A stretch of 64,000 nt of DNA, taken from Rhizobiales bacterium 65-79 (GTDB taxonomy: Bacteria; Pseudomonadota; Alphaproteobacteria; Rhizobiales; Rhizobiaceae). The notes beneath the pieces were generated by a model. It was not told the origin of the DNA. It ran no database searches and saw nothing but the letters and a program-made list of their open reading frames with translations. Location: assembly GCA_001896885.1 (NCBI GenBank), contig MKRJ01000011.1:16265-80264 (forward strand). Reading direction: 5' to 3'. The position numbers were made by a program, and so were the translations under genes. Below are positions 1-9,672 of the stretch, one piece after another (the stretch's first letter is position 1; each line of letters opens with the position of its first letter).

Positions 1-471
1 GCCGACCGCGCAGATGATCAGTGCCAGGATGGTGATGATCTGCATCTGGGGAACCATCACCGGCCCGACCGCCACCATCCTGTTCGGATAGGTCGAGGCT
101 GGGAAGGCCAGGCTCTGCTGCTGCGTCGCGAAGCCTGCGAGGCTGTCGAGGATGATCCAGAAGGCGATGCTGGTGATCAACGCGCCCAGTAGCCCCGCCT
201 TCTTGGCGCGGAGCGGCTGGAAGCCGATCTGGTCGACGACGATTGCGAGAACGCCGCCGGCCAGGACCCCGACAGCGATCGCGACCGGGAAAGGCACGTT
301 GAGCCAGACCACCGCGTAGTAGCCGACAATGGCGGCCCAGCTCGCATAAGTTCCATGAGCAGCATTCAGGATGCCGAGCGTCGAGAAGACGAGGCCGAAG
401 CCGATGCCGAAGAGCGCGTAAAGCGATCCCAGTGCCCAGCCATTGACGAACTGCTCAAGGAAGAGGTGCAT
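1..471 (-). CDS. Branched-chain amino-acid-type ABC transporter permease (LivH family), 3'-truncated by window edge
   Basis: Reading the minus strand from an ATG at 471 gives an open frame to base 1. It begins MHLFLEQFVNGWALGSLYAL and continues with a strongly hydrophobic multi-pass sequence (about 157 residues visible). The N-terminal helix followed by LGILNAAHGTY-type residues is typical of LivH-like inner-membrane permeases of the HAAT family, which move branched-chain amino acids, amides or aromatic acids. The start abuts the stop of the upstream binding-protein gene (472), so the two are translationally linked. The C-terminus lies outside the window. The substrate cannot be read from the sequence. 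Confidence 0.85.
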   Translation of the reverse strand, partial: MHLFLEQFVNGWALGSLYALFGIGFGLVFSTLGILNAAHGTYASWAAIVGYYAVVWLNVPFPVAIAVGVLAGGVLAIVVDQIGFQPLRAKKAGLLGALITSIAFWIILDSLAGFATQQQSLAFPASTYPNRMVAVGPVMVPQMQIITILALIICAVG

Positions 472-1644
472 CTATTTCGGATCCCAGCGCACCACCTTGC
501 CCTCCTTGGACCAGGCGCCGATCAGCGACTTCGCGAACTCGGCCTGGCCGTCCTTCATTGGCAGCCCGCCATAGACGTTGTGGTCGATCTCGGTGATCTT
601 CGCCATCGCCTCGGCGAGGCTTTCGCGCGTCGGCTTGCCGTCGAGCGACTTCAGGCCCTGGGCGACGTAGTAGACCATCGTATAGCCTTGCGCGGCATAG
701 GCGTCCGGCAAGGCGCTGAAGCGCTTCTGGTAGGCTTCGATGAAGGCCTTGGCCTCGGGCGTGTCGGAAAGCTCGGCCGAGAACAGCACCGGGAACGGAA
801 CGCCCACCAGCGGCTCGCCGATCTTCTTGAACATGGGCGGCGGCGCGATCACGTCATTGGCCGAGATCGGCCCTTTGTAGCCGCGGTTGCGCAAGGCGGC
901 GATGATGCCGCCGGCCGGCGTCTGCGTGGTCCAGACCATGATAAGGTCGGGATTCGTCCCCATCGCCTGCGTGGCGGGTGCGGTGAAGTCGGTGTCGGAG
1001 CCGAGGATGCTGATGACGCCCGCCGTCTTGACGCCGGCGTCCTCCATGACCTTTTGCGCCGCCTTGAAGCGGCCCTGGAAGGCCTCGTTGTCGGCGTTGA
1101 CGAAATAGGCGACCGTCTTCGGATGCAGCTTCTCGATGATGGTCTTCGTCATCTTCACTTCCTGCGGTCCGGGCAGTCCGACGACCGAGGTGACATAGGG
1201 TAATTGCGGCAATCCCGGCCGGGTTGCCCCATAGATCACCAGCGGGATCTTGGCGTTCACCGCCACAGGCCGCACGGCACCGGCGACCGGCGATAGAATG
1301 CAGCAGCTCGTTGCGATGACGTTGCGGTCGGCGATGAACTGGGAGACTGCCTGGACGGCGCGCGCGGCGTCCGAACCGGACTCTTTCTCGACCATCTTCA
1401 GCGTATCGCCCTTGCCGATCCAGGCGGACTGATTAATTTCGTCAATCGCGAGCTGAGCCCCGTGATAGTAGGAGACGCCGGCGGCCGCGAGCGGGCCGGT
1501 ATTCTCGGTTACGAAGCCGATCTGGTACTCGCCCGGAGCGAGGCCTTCCGCCCGGGACGGTGCCGCCGAAAAAGCGACACCGGCGATTACTGCGGCCAAT
1601 CCGGCCGGACGCACGCAGTGCGCAAGCATATTCAACAAAGTCAC
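472..1644 (-). CDS. ABC transporter periplasmic substrate-binding protein, LivK/Peripla_BP_6 family
   Basis: This 390-residue protein has an N-terminal signal peptide (hydrophobic stretch about residues 10-30, then an SRAEG-like cleavage region). The mature start, YQIGFVTENTGPLAAAG, is characteristic of type I periplasmic binding proteins of branched-chain amino-acid/aromatic uptake systems. Length is normal for the family. It is followed without gap by the LivH-type permease and should capture the ligand in the periplasm for that system. The upstream 289 bases (1645-1933) hold no convincing gene. An IclR regulator further upstream may control it, which is inference from position. Confidence 0.9.
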   Translation of the reverse strand: MTLLNMLAHCVRPAGLAAVIAGVAFSAAPSRAEGLAPGEYQIGFVTENTGPLAAAGVSYYHGAQLAIDEINQSAWIGKGDTLKMVEKESGSDAARAVQAVSQFIADRNVIATSCCILSPVAGAVRPVAVNAKIPLVIYGATRPGLPQLPYVTSVVGLPGPQEVKMTKTIIEKLHPKTVAYFVNADNEAFQGRFKAAQKVMEDAGVKTAGVISILGSDTDFTAPATQAMGTNPDLIMVWTTQTPAGGIIAALRNRGYKGPISANDVIAPPPMFKKIGEPLVGVPFPVLFSAELSDTPEAKAFIEAYQKRFSALPDAYAAQGYTMVYYVAQGLKSLDGKPTRESLAEAMAKITEIDHNVYGGLPMKDGQAEFAKSLIGAWSKEGKVVRWDPK

Positions 1645-1933
1645 GGTTTTTCCTCCCTATTCGAGATCAAGCGCCAAGCAAGCACTTGTCAGCGGATGTT
1701 ACAGGCCGACATTTCTGCACTTCCCAGCCGACCGGCGGCAGCCCGCGTAGGCTCTCCGTCCGCCAGCATTGGAAGAGTAGCCCGATCCTCGCTTGCTGCC
1801 CTGGTGCCGGCGCTATTTGGCGACGGCCATTCTCCGCTAAGCTCCCCAGAAACGCTCCATCGTCCACAGACTAGAGGGAAATCCAAAAATCTGTCAAGCC
1901 ACAAACCTAGTGTCATCTGATGAAATGGGTGGT

Positions 1934-2728
1934 TCACCGGTTCACGCGGTTGCTGCCCCCCGATAACCGCAACCGGCGCGCCATGCTTTCCGCTGCTTTT
2001 TGCAGGCGCTTGAGGTGGACAGGCTTGCCGTTCTCGATCATCTGTGGCGTGAGACCGGCCATGCTGATCGAGCAGACGATGGCGCCGTCCGGCGAGCGCA
2101 CGGGCACGGCCAGAGCAGTCAGCCCGAGGGTGACGTCGTCGACAGCGAATTCCCAGCCGCGTTTGCGGATCTTGGCCAAGCGGTCCCGCAACTGGTCGCG
2201 GTCGACGATGCTCTTCGGCGTCAGCGCTACCGGCTGGTGCTTGAGCACCCTTTCGATCTCCTCCGGCTCTTGATAAGCAAGCAGAAGCTTCGGCGCTCCG
2301 CCGCAGTTATAGGCCAGCGTGCCGCCGATCGCCCACCAGTGCACCTCGATGCCCTTCATGTCGTGGATTCGGTCGAGGCACACCACGTCTCCCTCATCGT
2401 AGATGGAGAGAAAGGCGGTGATGTGCAGGTCCGCCGCGAGTTCGGTCAGCACCGGCAGCGCCACCGCCTTCAAATCCAGGTCATCGGCGACGCTGGCGGC
2501 AAGGTCGCGGATGGCGCGCCCGAGACGATAATGCTGGGTCGCCGGGTCCTGCGCGATGAAGCCGCTGTCCATGAGGGTAAGAAGAAGACGGCGGGTCGTG
2601 CCCTTGTCGAGCCCCGTCGCGACCGTCACCTCCGCCAGCGTCTGAAGTCCCTTGCCGGCGAAGGAGTTGAGGATCGTGAGCGCCCTCGTCACCGCCCGCA
2701 CATTATGGGTCGACGTTTCTTCCGCCAT
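1934..2728 (-). CDS. IclR-family transcriptional regulator
   Basis: The chosen start (ATG at 2728, MAEETSTHNVRAV) has an AGGA four bases upstream; the frame is open to 2779, so an earlier start is possible. The protein is about 264 residues. An N-terminal winged helix-turn-helix (VRAVTRALTILNSF, then TGLDKGTTRRLLLTL) is followed by an effector-binding domain ending near SMARRLRLSGG, the standard IclR layout. It lies between the LivK/LivH genes on the same strand and a divergent FAD-oxidase gene, so either may be its target. The ligand is unknown. Confidence 0.88.
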   Translation of the reverse strand: MAEETSTHNVRAVTRALTILNSFAGKGLQTLAEVTVATGLDKGTTRRLLLTLMDSGFIAQDPATQHYRLGRAIRDLAASVADDLDLKAVALPVLTELAADLHITAFLSIYDEGDVVCLDRIHDMKGIEVHWWAIGGTLAYNCGGAPKLLLAYQEPEEIERVLKHQPVALTPKSIVDRDQLRDRLAKIRKRGWEFAVDDVTLGLTALAVPVRSPDGAIVCSISMAGLTPQMIENGKPVHLKRLQKAAESMARRLRLSGGSNRVNR

Positions 2729-2985
2729 CCGGTCCTGTTTCCTTCCTGACATCCCTTTGGAAGAGGCAAATAGCACCATTGCGCGGACGCGTCGTCAGCC
2801 GGCTTTTCCTCACCTACCACATTCGCGGCCACCGGATCGCTCCCGCATCTGCAATCATGCATGTCATGGAGTGATACATAAGTCAAAGATTGACACATCT
2901 CCGCTTTGATGCTTCGGTTGCCAAAGCGCGTGGTCTTCGCAACAGCCAGGCGCCGCGATGCCGACCGGGAGGAGTTGACGACAAG

Positions 2986-4578
2986 ATGACCCTGAGCGCC
3001 CATATCCGTGCCGACGATCTTCTGGCTCTCGACGCACTGCAGCGCGCGCTGGGCGACCGCGTCGTCTCGGATACGGCTACGCGCGAATATTATGCGAACG
3101 ACGTTTTCTGGCAGCCGGGAATTCCGCCGCTCGCCGTTGTGCTGCCTGAGAGCGTGAAAGAGGCCGCCGAGGCGGTCAGGCTGACCACCGACGCTGGCCT
3201 CTCCGTCGTGCCGCGTGGCGGCGGCATGTCCTATTCGAAAGGCTACCTGCCGGATAGGGTGGACTCAGTGGTTGTCGATACGCGCAAGCTGAACCGTATT
3301 CTCGAAGTCAACACCGATGACCGCTACATCACCGTAGAGGCCGGCTGCACCTGGGAGAAGTTGAACGAGGCCCTGGACGGCACGGGTCTGCGCACCGGCT
3401 ATTGGGGACCGCTATCAGGCGTAAATGCAACCGTTGGTGGGGCCTTGTCGCAAAACAGTGCCTTCTTCGGGTCGGCCCTTAACGGCGTCGTCGCTGACTG
3501 CGTCATCGGTGTGACGGTCATTCTGGCGGACGGCCGAGTCGTCACCACTGGTTCCGGAGGACGCGTCGGCGCCAAACCTTTTACGCGGTATGGTGGTCCC
3601 GATCTGACCGGTATGTTCCTCGGCGACAACGGCGCTTTCGGGCTCAAGGTCGCAGCAACATTTAAGCTCTGGCCGCGCCCTCGGGAGACCGGCTTTCTCT
3701 CATTCGGGTTCCCGACGATGAACGCCATGGCCGCTGCGCAGGTCGACATGGCGCGGACCCGGCTGGTCGCCGAAGGTTTCGGCATCGACCGAAGCAAGGC
3801 GGAGCACTCTGCCAGCGTCAACCGCATCTCTGACGGTTTGAAGACTCTGGGCAATGTTGCTGCCGGCGGCAAGACGCTGGTCAAGGGTATCAAGGATGCG
3901 GTCGGCATCGCGGTCGCTGGCACCGGATTCCTGAAGGCCCATAATTTTACACTTCATGTTGTAACCGAGGCCGACTCGCCGACCGAACTTGACTCAGCGC
4001 TTTCCCGCCTGGTCGAAATCGGCAAACGTTATGGAACCGAAATCGAAAACACCGTGCCCAAGGTGATGCGGTCCAAACCGTTCGGTCCCGTTCGCGGCAT
4101 GCTCGGGCTGAACGGCGAGCGCTGGGTGCCGATTCACGGCGTCTTTCCGCTTAGCGACGCGCAAAAGGTCGTGAATTCCAACGAGGCGTATTTCGCTTCA
4201 AAGAAGGCCTTCATGCAGGAACACGGCATCGTCTACTCCGTCATGAGCATGACGGTGGGCAACGAATTTTTCCTTGAGCCGGCATTCTACTGGCTGGACG
4301 AGATCACACCGCTCCATGCCAAAAGTGTTGGTCAGGACACGGTGAAGCCCTGGTTGAGCCGGCCGGCCAACCCCGCCTCGCGCAATGCGGTCATTGAACT
4401 GCGCCGCGGTTGCCAGGAACTCTATGCAGGCCTCGGCGGTGCTAGCTGGCAGGTGGCTCGCGACTATCCGTTCGAGACGATCCTGACGCCGCAAACCTGG
4501 TCTCTGACGAAGGATATCAAGAAGGCGCTTGACCCGCGGGGTCTTATGAATCCGGGCTCACTTGGGCTGGCTCGCTGA
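2986..4578 (+). CDS. FAD-linked oxidase (FAD_binding_4 / vanillyl-alcohol oxidase-like)
   Basis: The start at 2986 (MTLSAHIRADDLL) has a GGGAGGAG ribosome-binding site about 11 bases upstream; the frame extends to 2890 without such a site. The 530-residue product has a PCMH-type FAD-binding half (residues about 50-230, with VVPRGGGMSYSKG and GGALSQNSAFFGS). The C-terminus, LDPRGLMNPGSLGL, is typical of the GlcD/VAO families. It probably oxidises a hydroxy acid or a phenolic/aromatic alcohol in the cytoplasm. The substrate is not deducible. Flanking IclR genes and transporters support a catabolic role (inference). Confidence 0.82.
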   Translation: MTLSAHIRADDLLALDALQRALGDRVVSDTATREYYANDVFWQPGIPPLAVVLPESVKEAAEAVRLTTDAGLSVVPRGGGMSYSKGYLPDRVDSVVVDTRKLNRILEVNTDDRYITVEAGCTWEKLNEALDGTGLRTGYWGPLSGVNATVGGALSQNSAFFGSALNGVVADCVIGVTVILADGRVVTTGSGGRVGAKPFTRYGGPDLTGMFLGDNGAFGLKVAATFKLWPRPRETGFLSFGFPTMNAMAAAQVDMARTRLVAEGFGIDRSKAEHSASVNRISDGLKTLGNVAAGGKTLVKGIKDAVGIAVAGTGFLKAHNFTLHVVTEADSPTELDSALSRLVEIGKRYGTEIENTVPKVMRSKPFGPVRGMLGLNGERWVPIHGVFPLSDAQKVVNSNEAYFASKKAFMQEHGIVYSVMSMTVGNEFFLEPAFYWLDEITPLHAKSVGQDTVKPWLSRPANPASRNAVIELRRGCQELYAGLGGASWQVARDYPFETILTPQTWSLTKDIKKALDPRGLMNPGSLGLAR

Positions 4579-4629
4579 GTCGGAGATAAGGTGCCGCCGC
4601 CCAGCGGTGGGATGGATTGCTCCCTATAG

Positions 4630-5409
4630 TTAGGCCGATTCCCAGGCGATTGCCATATTGTCCGCCGCAGCGCGCAGCATTGGCAGGATTTCCGCTACAC
4701 GCGCCTCGGGGAGGCGCGTCAGGGGCGCGGCGACGCTCATCGTCCCGACGATCTTGCCACGCACCTCAATGGCAACCGCGACGGCGCCGACCCCATCTTC
4801 GGCCTCCTGCTGTGCCAAGCCGTAAGCGCGCTTGGCGGTGAGGTCGAGTTCTTGGCTGAGCGCCTCTATCGTCGTGATGGTTCTGCCCGTACCGATGCCT
4901 TCCCGTCCGAGTCCGGCGTCCAGAGCAATGCGGAGCGCCTCCTCGCGCGGCATGCTCGCCAGCCAGGCCTTTCCATTGGCGGTCGCAAACGGAATGATCT
5001 TCTCGCTCATATCGGCTTCGTAGACGAGGCCCGAGCGGCGCCCCCGTGAAGAACCGATCCAGACGAGGCTGCCGTTCTGGACCGAGGTGAGCCGCACGAG
5101 TTCCTTGGTCCGCTGCGCCAGATCGTCGAGGATGGGCTGTCTCAGATCAATGGCCTCGAGCCGGCGCAATTGGCGCTGGCCGACAAGTGCCATGCGAAGC
5201 GTAAGATTGTAGCACTCGCTCTCGCTGTTCTGATGCGCCCAGCCATTCTCGATAAGGGTGGTCAATATGCGATGAGCGGCGCTCTTCGGAATGTCCAACT
5301 GATGTGCCATGTCCGACAGGCGCATCGGCTGATCCGCCAGCGCCATGAGTTCCACGATCGCCAATGTTCTGTCCACCGACCCACCCGTTTTCGATCGTGT
5401 CTCGCTCAT
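4630..5409 (-). CDS. IclR-family transcriptional regulator
   Basis: The protein has 259 residues. An N-terminal winged HTH (RTLAIVELMALADQPMRLSD, then LDIPKSAAHRILTTL) is followed by an IclR effector domain. The end of the downstream ABC ATPase frame and this start overlap by four bases (5406-5409), so the ATPase stop/start arrangement suggests co-transcription with the transporter ATPase immediately upstream. It probably regulates the adjacent NitT/TauT-type transporter and the SDR/hydratase genes. This is the second IclR in 5 kb and is clearly divergent from the one at 1934-2728. Confidence 0.88.
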   Translation of the reverse strand: MSETRSKTGGSVDRTLAIVELMALADQPMRLSDMAHQLDIPKSAAHRILTTLIENGWAHQNSESECYNLTLRMALVGQRQLRRLEAIDLRQPILDDLAQRTKELVRLTSVQNGSLVWIGSSRGRRSGLVYEADMSEKIIPFATANGKAWLASMPREEALRIALDAGLGREGIGTGRTITTIEALSQELDLTAKRAYGLAQQEAEDGVGAVAVAIEVRGKIVGTMSVAAPLTRLPEARVAEILPMLRAAADNMAIAWESA

Positions 5410-6233
5410 GCGTGACTCCGGTCTTCTTTGGCCCGGCCGTGCAGGACGCCACGGGAAAGGAAGATTTCGGTGACTTCCTCCGATTTTTCCAGGAACTCCG
5501 GTTCACGTCTGGCGGCGAGGCCGCGCGGACGGGGGAGGTTAACGTTCAGAATGCGTTCGATCCGTCCGGGCCTTGGCGTCATGACGATAACGCGGTCGGC
5601 AAGCAATATCGCTTCGTCGATCGAATGGGTGATGAACAGCACCGTCATGCGGTTTTTCAGCCAGAGGTCTTCCAGATCCACGCGCATCTGCTCGCGCGTC
5701 AGCGCGTCGAGCGCGCCGAAGGGTTCGTCCATCAACAGGAGCGTCGGCTTCAGAAGCAGCGCCCGGGCGATGGAGACGCGCTGACGCATGCCGCCGGACA
5801 GTTCATGCGGGTAGCGTCCGGCAAAATCCGCAAGCCCGACCAATCCAAGCAATTCAAGCGCATGCGGCCGCAGTTCCTGCCTGCTGGCGGATGTCATCTC
5901 GGCCGGGAACAGCACATTGTCGATGATCGTCCTCCACGGCAGAAGCACATGGTTCTGGAAGACGATGCTCATGTTTCGCGGCGGCTCGCTTCCGGTATCG
6001 CCGAAAACCGATATCGTCCCGGTGGTCGCCGGTGACAGTCGGGAGATCATGCGGAGCAACGTCGATTTTCCGCAGCCGGAGGGCCCGACGACGGCGATGA
6101 ACTCGCCTTCGCCGATCGTTAGATCGACGCGTTCGAGCGCATGGATCGGGGCATCTGCCGTCCCGAAGGACTTGCTTACGTTTTCCAGCAAGACGCCTGG
6201 GTTATCCCCCGGCTTCGCTTTCACTGGCGCCAT
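5406..6233 (-). CDS. ABC transporter ATP-binding protein, NitT/TauT (SsuB/TauB) family
   Basis: This 275-residue ATPase has all nucleotide-binding motifs: Walker A GPSGCGKST (about residue 54), signature LSGGMRQR, Walker B LLLMDEPFGALD and the switch histidine in FITHSIDEA. The arrangement matches SsuB/TauB/NrtD-like subunits that power uptake of sulfonates, nitrate or small aromatic/heterocyclic compounds. It is divergent from the permease at 6315, and the two share the 80-base promoter region 6234-6314. It overlaps the downstream IclR gene by four bases. Confidence 0.93.
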   Translation of the reverse strand: MAPVKAKPGDNPGVLLENVSKSFGTADAPIHALERVDLTIGEGEFIAVVGPSGCGKSTLLRMISRLSPATTGTISVFGDTGSEPPRNMSIVFQNHVLLPWRTIIDNVLFPAEMTSASRQELRPHALELLGLVGLADFAGRYPHELSGGMRQRVSIARALLLKPTLLLMDEPFGALDALTREQMRVDLEDLWLKNRMTVLFITHSIDEAILLADRVIVMTPRPGRIERILNVNLPRPRGLAARREPEFLEKSEEVTEIFLSRGVLHGRAKEDRSHA

Positions 6234-6314
6234 GATTCCTCCGATGGACCGTAGGGTGCATTCGTCCGGCCGTCACATTTTCTCGGGCTAGCACTTGACG
6301 GAACGATAGTCCAT

Positions 6315-7160
6315 ATGGAACATCGTTCCAGCTTTATCGCATCGCGAGGCCACCCTTTGGCGACCACCGTTCGCAAATCACTTGGACGTCAGACCTCGAC
6401 GATCGTCAGCCTCGTGGGCGCGGTCCTTGTCTGGGAACTGGCCGTTCGGCTCTTCGCCGTGCCGGAATACATTCTCCCGGCCCCCAGCCAGGTCTTCGTC
6501 GATCTTGTGAAGAATTTCCAGGTGGTGCTGCCGGCAGCCTATTTCACGCTGCAGCCGATGATCCTGGGCTTTCTGATGGCGGTCGTGCTGGGCGTGGCTC
6601 TCTCGCTGCTGGTCGTCTACTCGCCAGCCTTCGAGGCGCTCTTTTATCCGTTACTCGTTGTTCTGCAGATCATCCCGAAGATCGCGGTTGCCCCGCTCTT
6701 CATCATCTGGGTCGGTTTTGGACTGCCTTCCAAGATCCTTCTGGTGTTCCTGCTCTCGTTCTTTCCGATCGTCGTCAATTCGATCGTGGCGTTCAAGTCG
6801 GTCGAGACCGAACTCTTCGATCTGGCGAAGAGCTACCGTGCAAGCCGGCTGAAGATTTTCTGGAAGGTCGAGATGCCGAGCGCGCTGCCCTCGCTTTTTG
6901 CCGGGTTCAAGGTTGCGGCCGCGCTCTCGGCCACGGCTGCCGTGGTCGCAGAGTTTGTCGCGTCAGACAATGGCCTGGGTTACCTGCTGCTCGGATACAA
7001 CGGCAACATGAATACGAGTATGTCCTTTGCCGTGATCGTGATCCTCAGCGTGCTCGGCCTTCTTCTCTATGGCGTGGTCGAATTGATCGAGCGCTGGGCC
7101 ATACCCTGGCACGTGTCGCAACGCCGCGACGATTTTACGGTCGGCAAGAGCACGACCTGA
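6315..7160 (+). CDS. ABC transporter permease, NitT/TauT (SsuC/TauC) family
   Basis: This 281-residue inner-membrane permease has about six hydrophobic segments and the BPD_transp_1 EAA-type loop (ELFDLAKSYRASRLKIFWKV, about residues 165-185). VWELAVRLFAVPEYILPAPSQ near the N-terminus is the typical opening of SsuC/TauC-like proteins. It pairs with the divergent ATPase (5406-6233) and with the binding protein 35 bases downstream. The transported compound is unknown. Confidence 0.92.
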   Translation: MEHRSSFIASRGHPLATTVRKSLGRQTSTIVSLVGAVLVWELAVRLFAVPEYILPAPSQVFVDLVKNFQVVLPAAYFTLQPMILGFLMAVVLGVALSLLVVYSPAFEALFYPLLVVLQIIPKIAVAPLFIIWVGFGLPSKILLVFLLSFFPIVVNSIVAFKSVETELFDLAKSYRASRLKIFWKVEMPSALPSLFAGFKVAAALSATAAVVAEFVASDNGLGYLLLGYNGNMNTSMSFAVIVILSVLGLLLYGVVELIERWAIPWHVSQRRDDFTVGKSTT

Positions 7161-7194
7161 CATTGCAAAGCCAATTGGACCGGGAGGAATGGAC

Positions 7195-8181
7195 ATGAAA
7201 CGGATTATGAAAATCGCAGCGGCAGGGGCGCTTGCCATTGCCTTCGGTGTCGCGTCTGCGGCGCCAACGCTGGCAGCCGACAAGGTGAGCCTGCGCCTGA
7301 ACTGGCTGTTGAGCGGCGTTCACTCGATCTTCTATCTCGGCGTGGAAAAAGGCTTCTACGAGGAAGCCGGCATCGACCTGACCATCGGCGAGGGCCAGGG
7401 CTCGGCGCGAACCGTCCAGGTGGTTGCCACCGGCGGCGATACGTTCGGCTTGGTGGACGGCGGCAGCGTCATCGCAGGCGCCAGTCACGGTGCGCCCGTC
7501 AAATCGGTGCTTGGCATCATGAACACCTCGCCCTACGGCATGTCCTTCCGTGCCGATTCCGGCGTCAGGACAATCAAGGACGTTGAAGGCAAGACGATTG
7601 CCGGGACGGCAGGGGAGGCCTCGTTGGCGCTCCTGCCGGCGATCTGGAAGCAGAACAATGTCGACGAGAGCAAGGTGAAGATCCTGAACGTTGATGGGCC
7701 CGGCAAGATCCTGGCAATCATGCAGAAGAGGGCTGACGGCATTCTTGCCGGTCTCGAGGGACAGGTCATCATCCTCCACCAGAAGGGGCTCGACCAGAAA
7801 GTGTTTTCCTTCGCTGAATTGGGCGTCAATACCGAGGGTCTGACGATCATCGCCAACGATAAGGACATCAAATCCAATCCGGACCTGGTGAAGCGCTTCG
7901 TGCAGGCTACCCTCAAATCGATGGAAGCCGCGAAGGCCGATCCGGACGCGGCTGTTGCCGCTGCGGCGAAAGCCAAGCCTCAGGCGGATCCCGAGCTGCT
8001 CAAGGCGCAGTTGAAGGTGTCGCTGACTCTGGTCCCTTCACCCTCGAAGCCGGACGCGCCGCTTGGAGAGATGGAACTTGTCGACTGGCAGCGAACGCTC
8101 GATCTGATGAAGCAGTACCAGAAGATCGAGACCGACAAGGCCGCCGACAGCTTCTTCACCAACGAGTTTGTCGGCAAATAG
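7195..8181 (+). CDS. ABC transporter substrate-binding protein, NMT1/SsuA-like
   Basis: I chose ATG 7195 because GGGAGGA (7182-7188) lies six bases before it; the ATG at 7189 directly abuts that site. The product (328 residues) has a Sec signal peptide (MKRIMKIAAAGALAIAFGV... ending in APTLAAD). The fold matches NMT1/THI5-like and SsuA binding proteins (VSLRLNWLLSGVHSIFYLGV, then EKGFYEEAGIDL). These proteins bind pyrimidine-, sulfonate- or nitrate-type ligands in the periplasm. It completes the transporter with the permease 35 bases upstream. Confidence 0.9.
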   Translation: MKRIMKIAAAGALAIAFGVASAAPTLAADKVSLRLNWLLSGVHSIFYLGVEKGFYEEAGIDLTIGEGQGSARTVQVVATGGDTFGLVDGGSVIAGASHGAPVKSVLGIMNTSPYGMSFRADSGVRTIKDVEGKTIAGTAGEASLALLPAIWKQNNVDESKVKILNVDGPGKILAIMQKRADGILAGLEGQVIILHQKGLDQKVFSFAELGVNTEGLTIIANDKDIKSNPDLVKRFVQATLKSMEAAKADPDAAVAAAAKAKPQADPELLKAQLKVSLTLVPSPSKPDAPLGEMELVDWQRTLDLMKQYQKIETDKAADSFFTNEFVGK

Positions 8182-8236
8182 CCCGCATCGTCGCGGGCGG
8201 CATGGCCGCCCGCCGTTTTCGCTGGAAAGCATCTTC

Positions 8237-8974
8237 GTGACGGGCACTGCAATATACGATCTGTCCGGAAAGATCGCGGTCTTGACCGGGGCTGCCGGCG
8301 GCTTCGGCACGGCGATACGGGAACGCCTTGAGGGTTGTGGTGCAATCGTCGTGGGCTGGGACCTCAAGTCGAATGCTAAGAGAGACGACATCAAGGTCGA
8401 TGTGACCGACCAGAGAAGCGTCGAGCGGGCTACCGCTACTCTGAGGGACAGGCATGGACGCCTGGACATACTGATCAACAATGCCGGCATCGTCGGCGAT
8501 GTCCGCCCAACCTGGGAAATCCCCGTGGAGGAATTCAGGCGGATATTGGACACAAATCTCTTCGGGGCCTTCCTGGCGTGCCGTTCGCTTGTCCCGCTCA
8601 TGATCGAAACGGCCGCGAAAAGCGGTTCCGGCCGCATTGTCAATGTAGCGTCGATCCAGGCAAAGGAAGGCATGCATATGGCGTCCGCGTACAGCGCCGC
8701 CAAAGCGGGGCTCGTCGCCCTGACCAAGAGCCTCGGCAAGGAGCTGGCAGGGAAAGGCATCCTCGTCAATGCGATCACGCCGGCTGCCTCGCTTACCGCG
8801 ATGAGCCGCGATGCGCCGAAGGAGCGCCTTGACGACATCCTTTCGCGCATCCCGCTTGGCCGCTTTCTCGACCCCGGAGAAGTGGCGGCGATGGTAGCGT
8901 GGCTATCGTCAGATGAATGCAGTTTCAGCACCGGCGCCGTCTTCGATCTTTCCGGCGGTCGGGCCACCTATTGA
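8237..8974 (+). CDS. Short-chain dehydrogenase/reductase (SDR)
   Basis: GTG 8237 (MTGTAIYDLSGKIAVLTGAA) is preferred, with GGAAAG eight bases upstream; the frame is open from 8168 but that part is unlike SDRs. About 245 residues. The Rossmann motif TGAAGGFG, the NNAG motif, the catalytic serine in VNVASIQ and the YSAAK Tyr-Lys pair are all present, so it is probably an active NAD(P)H oxidoreductase. It follows the binding protein by 55 bases and is followed closely by two more genes in an apparent catabolic operon. The substrate is unknown. Confidence 0.9.
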   Translation: MTGTAIYDLSGKIAVLTGAAGGFGTAIRERLEGCGAIVVGWDLKSNAKRDDIKVDVTDQRSVERATATLRDRHGRLDILINNAGIVGDVRPTWEIPVEEFRRILDTNLFGAFLACRSLVPLMIETAAKSGSGRIVNVASIQAKEGMHMASAYSAAKAGLVALTKSLGKELAGKGILVNAITPAASLTAMSRDAPKERLDDILSRIPLGRFLDPGEVAAMVAWLSSDECSFSTGAVFDLSGGRATY

Positions 8975-8985
8975 CGCGAGGCAGA

Positions 8986-9672
8986 ATGGCGCTCCTTGGA
9001 AAAGCCGTCGTTGCGATCTGGAACGACATCACCGATGAGGGGCGATCGAACTTCGTCGAGTGGCACAACCGCCAGCACGTTTCCGAGCGCGTGGCGATCC
9101 CTGGATTTCACCGCGGGCGCCGCTATATCGCCGAACGCGGTTCGCCGGAATATTTTACCCTCTACGAAGCTGCGGACGAATCTGTCCTTACCGGCAGCGA
9201 ATACCTGGCTCGGCTGAACAATCCGACGGACTGGACACGGGAAGCGACAAGCGCCTTCCGCAACACGGAACGGGGAGTTTGTCGCATCGTCCATTCCACG
9301 GGTACAGGGGATGGCGGTTACGGATTGACCGTTCGTTTCGATGCTGATCCAGGGGTGCGTGAAAGACTGCAGGGCTGGACAATCGAACGGCTGACGGCGA
9401 TCGAACGCATGCCGTGGATAAGCGGTGCACATCTCTGCATCGCCGACGCGACAGCCAGCGGCATCGAGACTGCGGAGAAGAAGGGTCGCCAGGTCGCGGT
9501 GCCCAACTGGATCGTGATGATCGAGGGTTCGTCGGCAGCGACGGTAGATGCCGCCGGCCGCGAACTTGCCGACGCTGATCTTCTCGCTGCCGGGATGAAG
9601 GAGGAGTCGCAGCGCGGCCTCTACCGCCTTGAATTTTCCCTCGTCGATTTTCCGGCTGCCACCCTTGTCTGA
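8986..9672 (+). CDS. Conserved hypothetical protein, possible dimeric alpha/beta-barrel fold
   Basis: The start at 8986 (MALLGKAVVAIWNDITDEG) lies 11 bases after the SDR stop. The 228-residue soluble protein has no signal peptide or membrane segment. The N-terminal pattern WNDITDEGRSNFVEWHN followed by HVSERVAIPGFHRGRRY resembles ferredoxin-like, EthD/DABB-type small enzymes, and a second similar half may exist from about residue 105. I do not recognise a specific family and give no function. Its position between an SDR and a hydratase suggests a role in the same catabolic route. Confidence 0.7.
   Translation: MALLGKAVVAIWNDITDEGRSNFVEWHNRQHVSERVAIPGFHRGRRYIAERGSPEYFTLYEAADESVLTGSEYLARLNNPTDWTREATSAFRNTERGVCRIVHSTGTGDGGYGLTVRFDADPGVRERLQGWTIERLTAIERMPWISGAHLCIADATASGIETAEKKGRQVAVPNWIVMIEGSSAATVDAAGRELADADLLAAGMKEESQRGLYRLEFSLVDFPAATLV

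Noticed and set aside
1645..1933. Short frames between the LivK-like gene and the first IclR gene
   Set aside because: No ribosome-binding sites, no conserved motifs and mutually overlapping frames on both strands.
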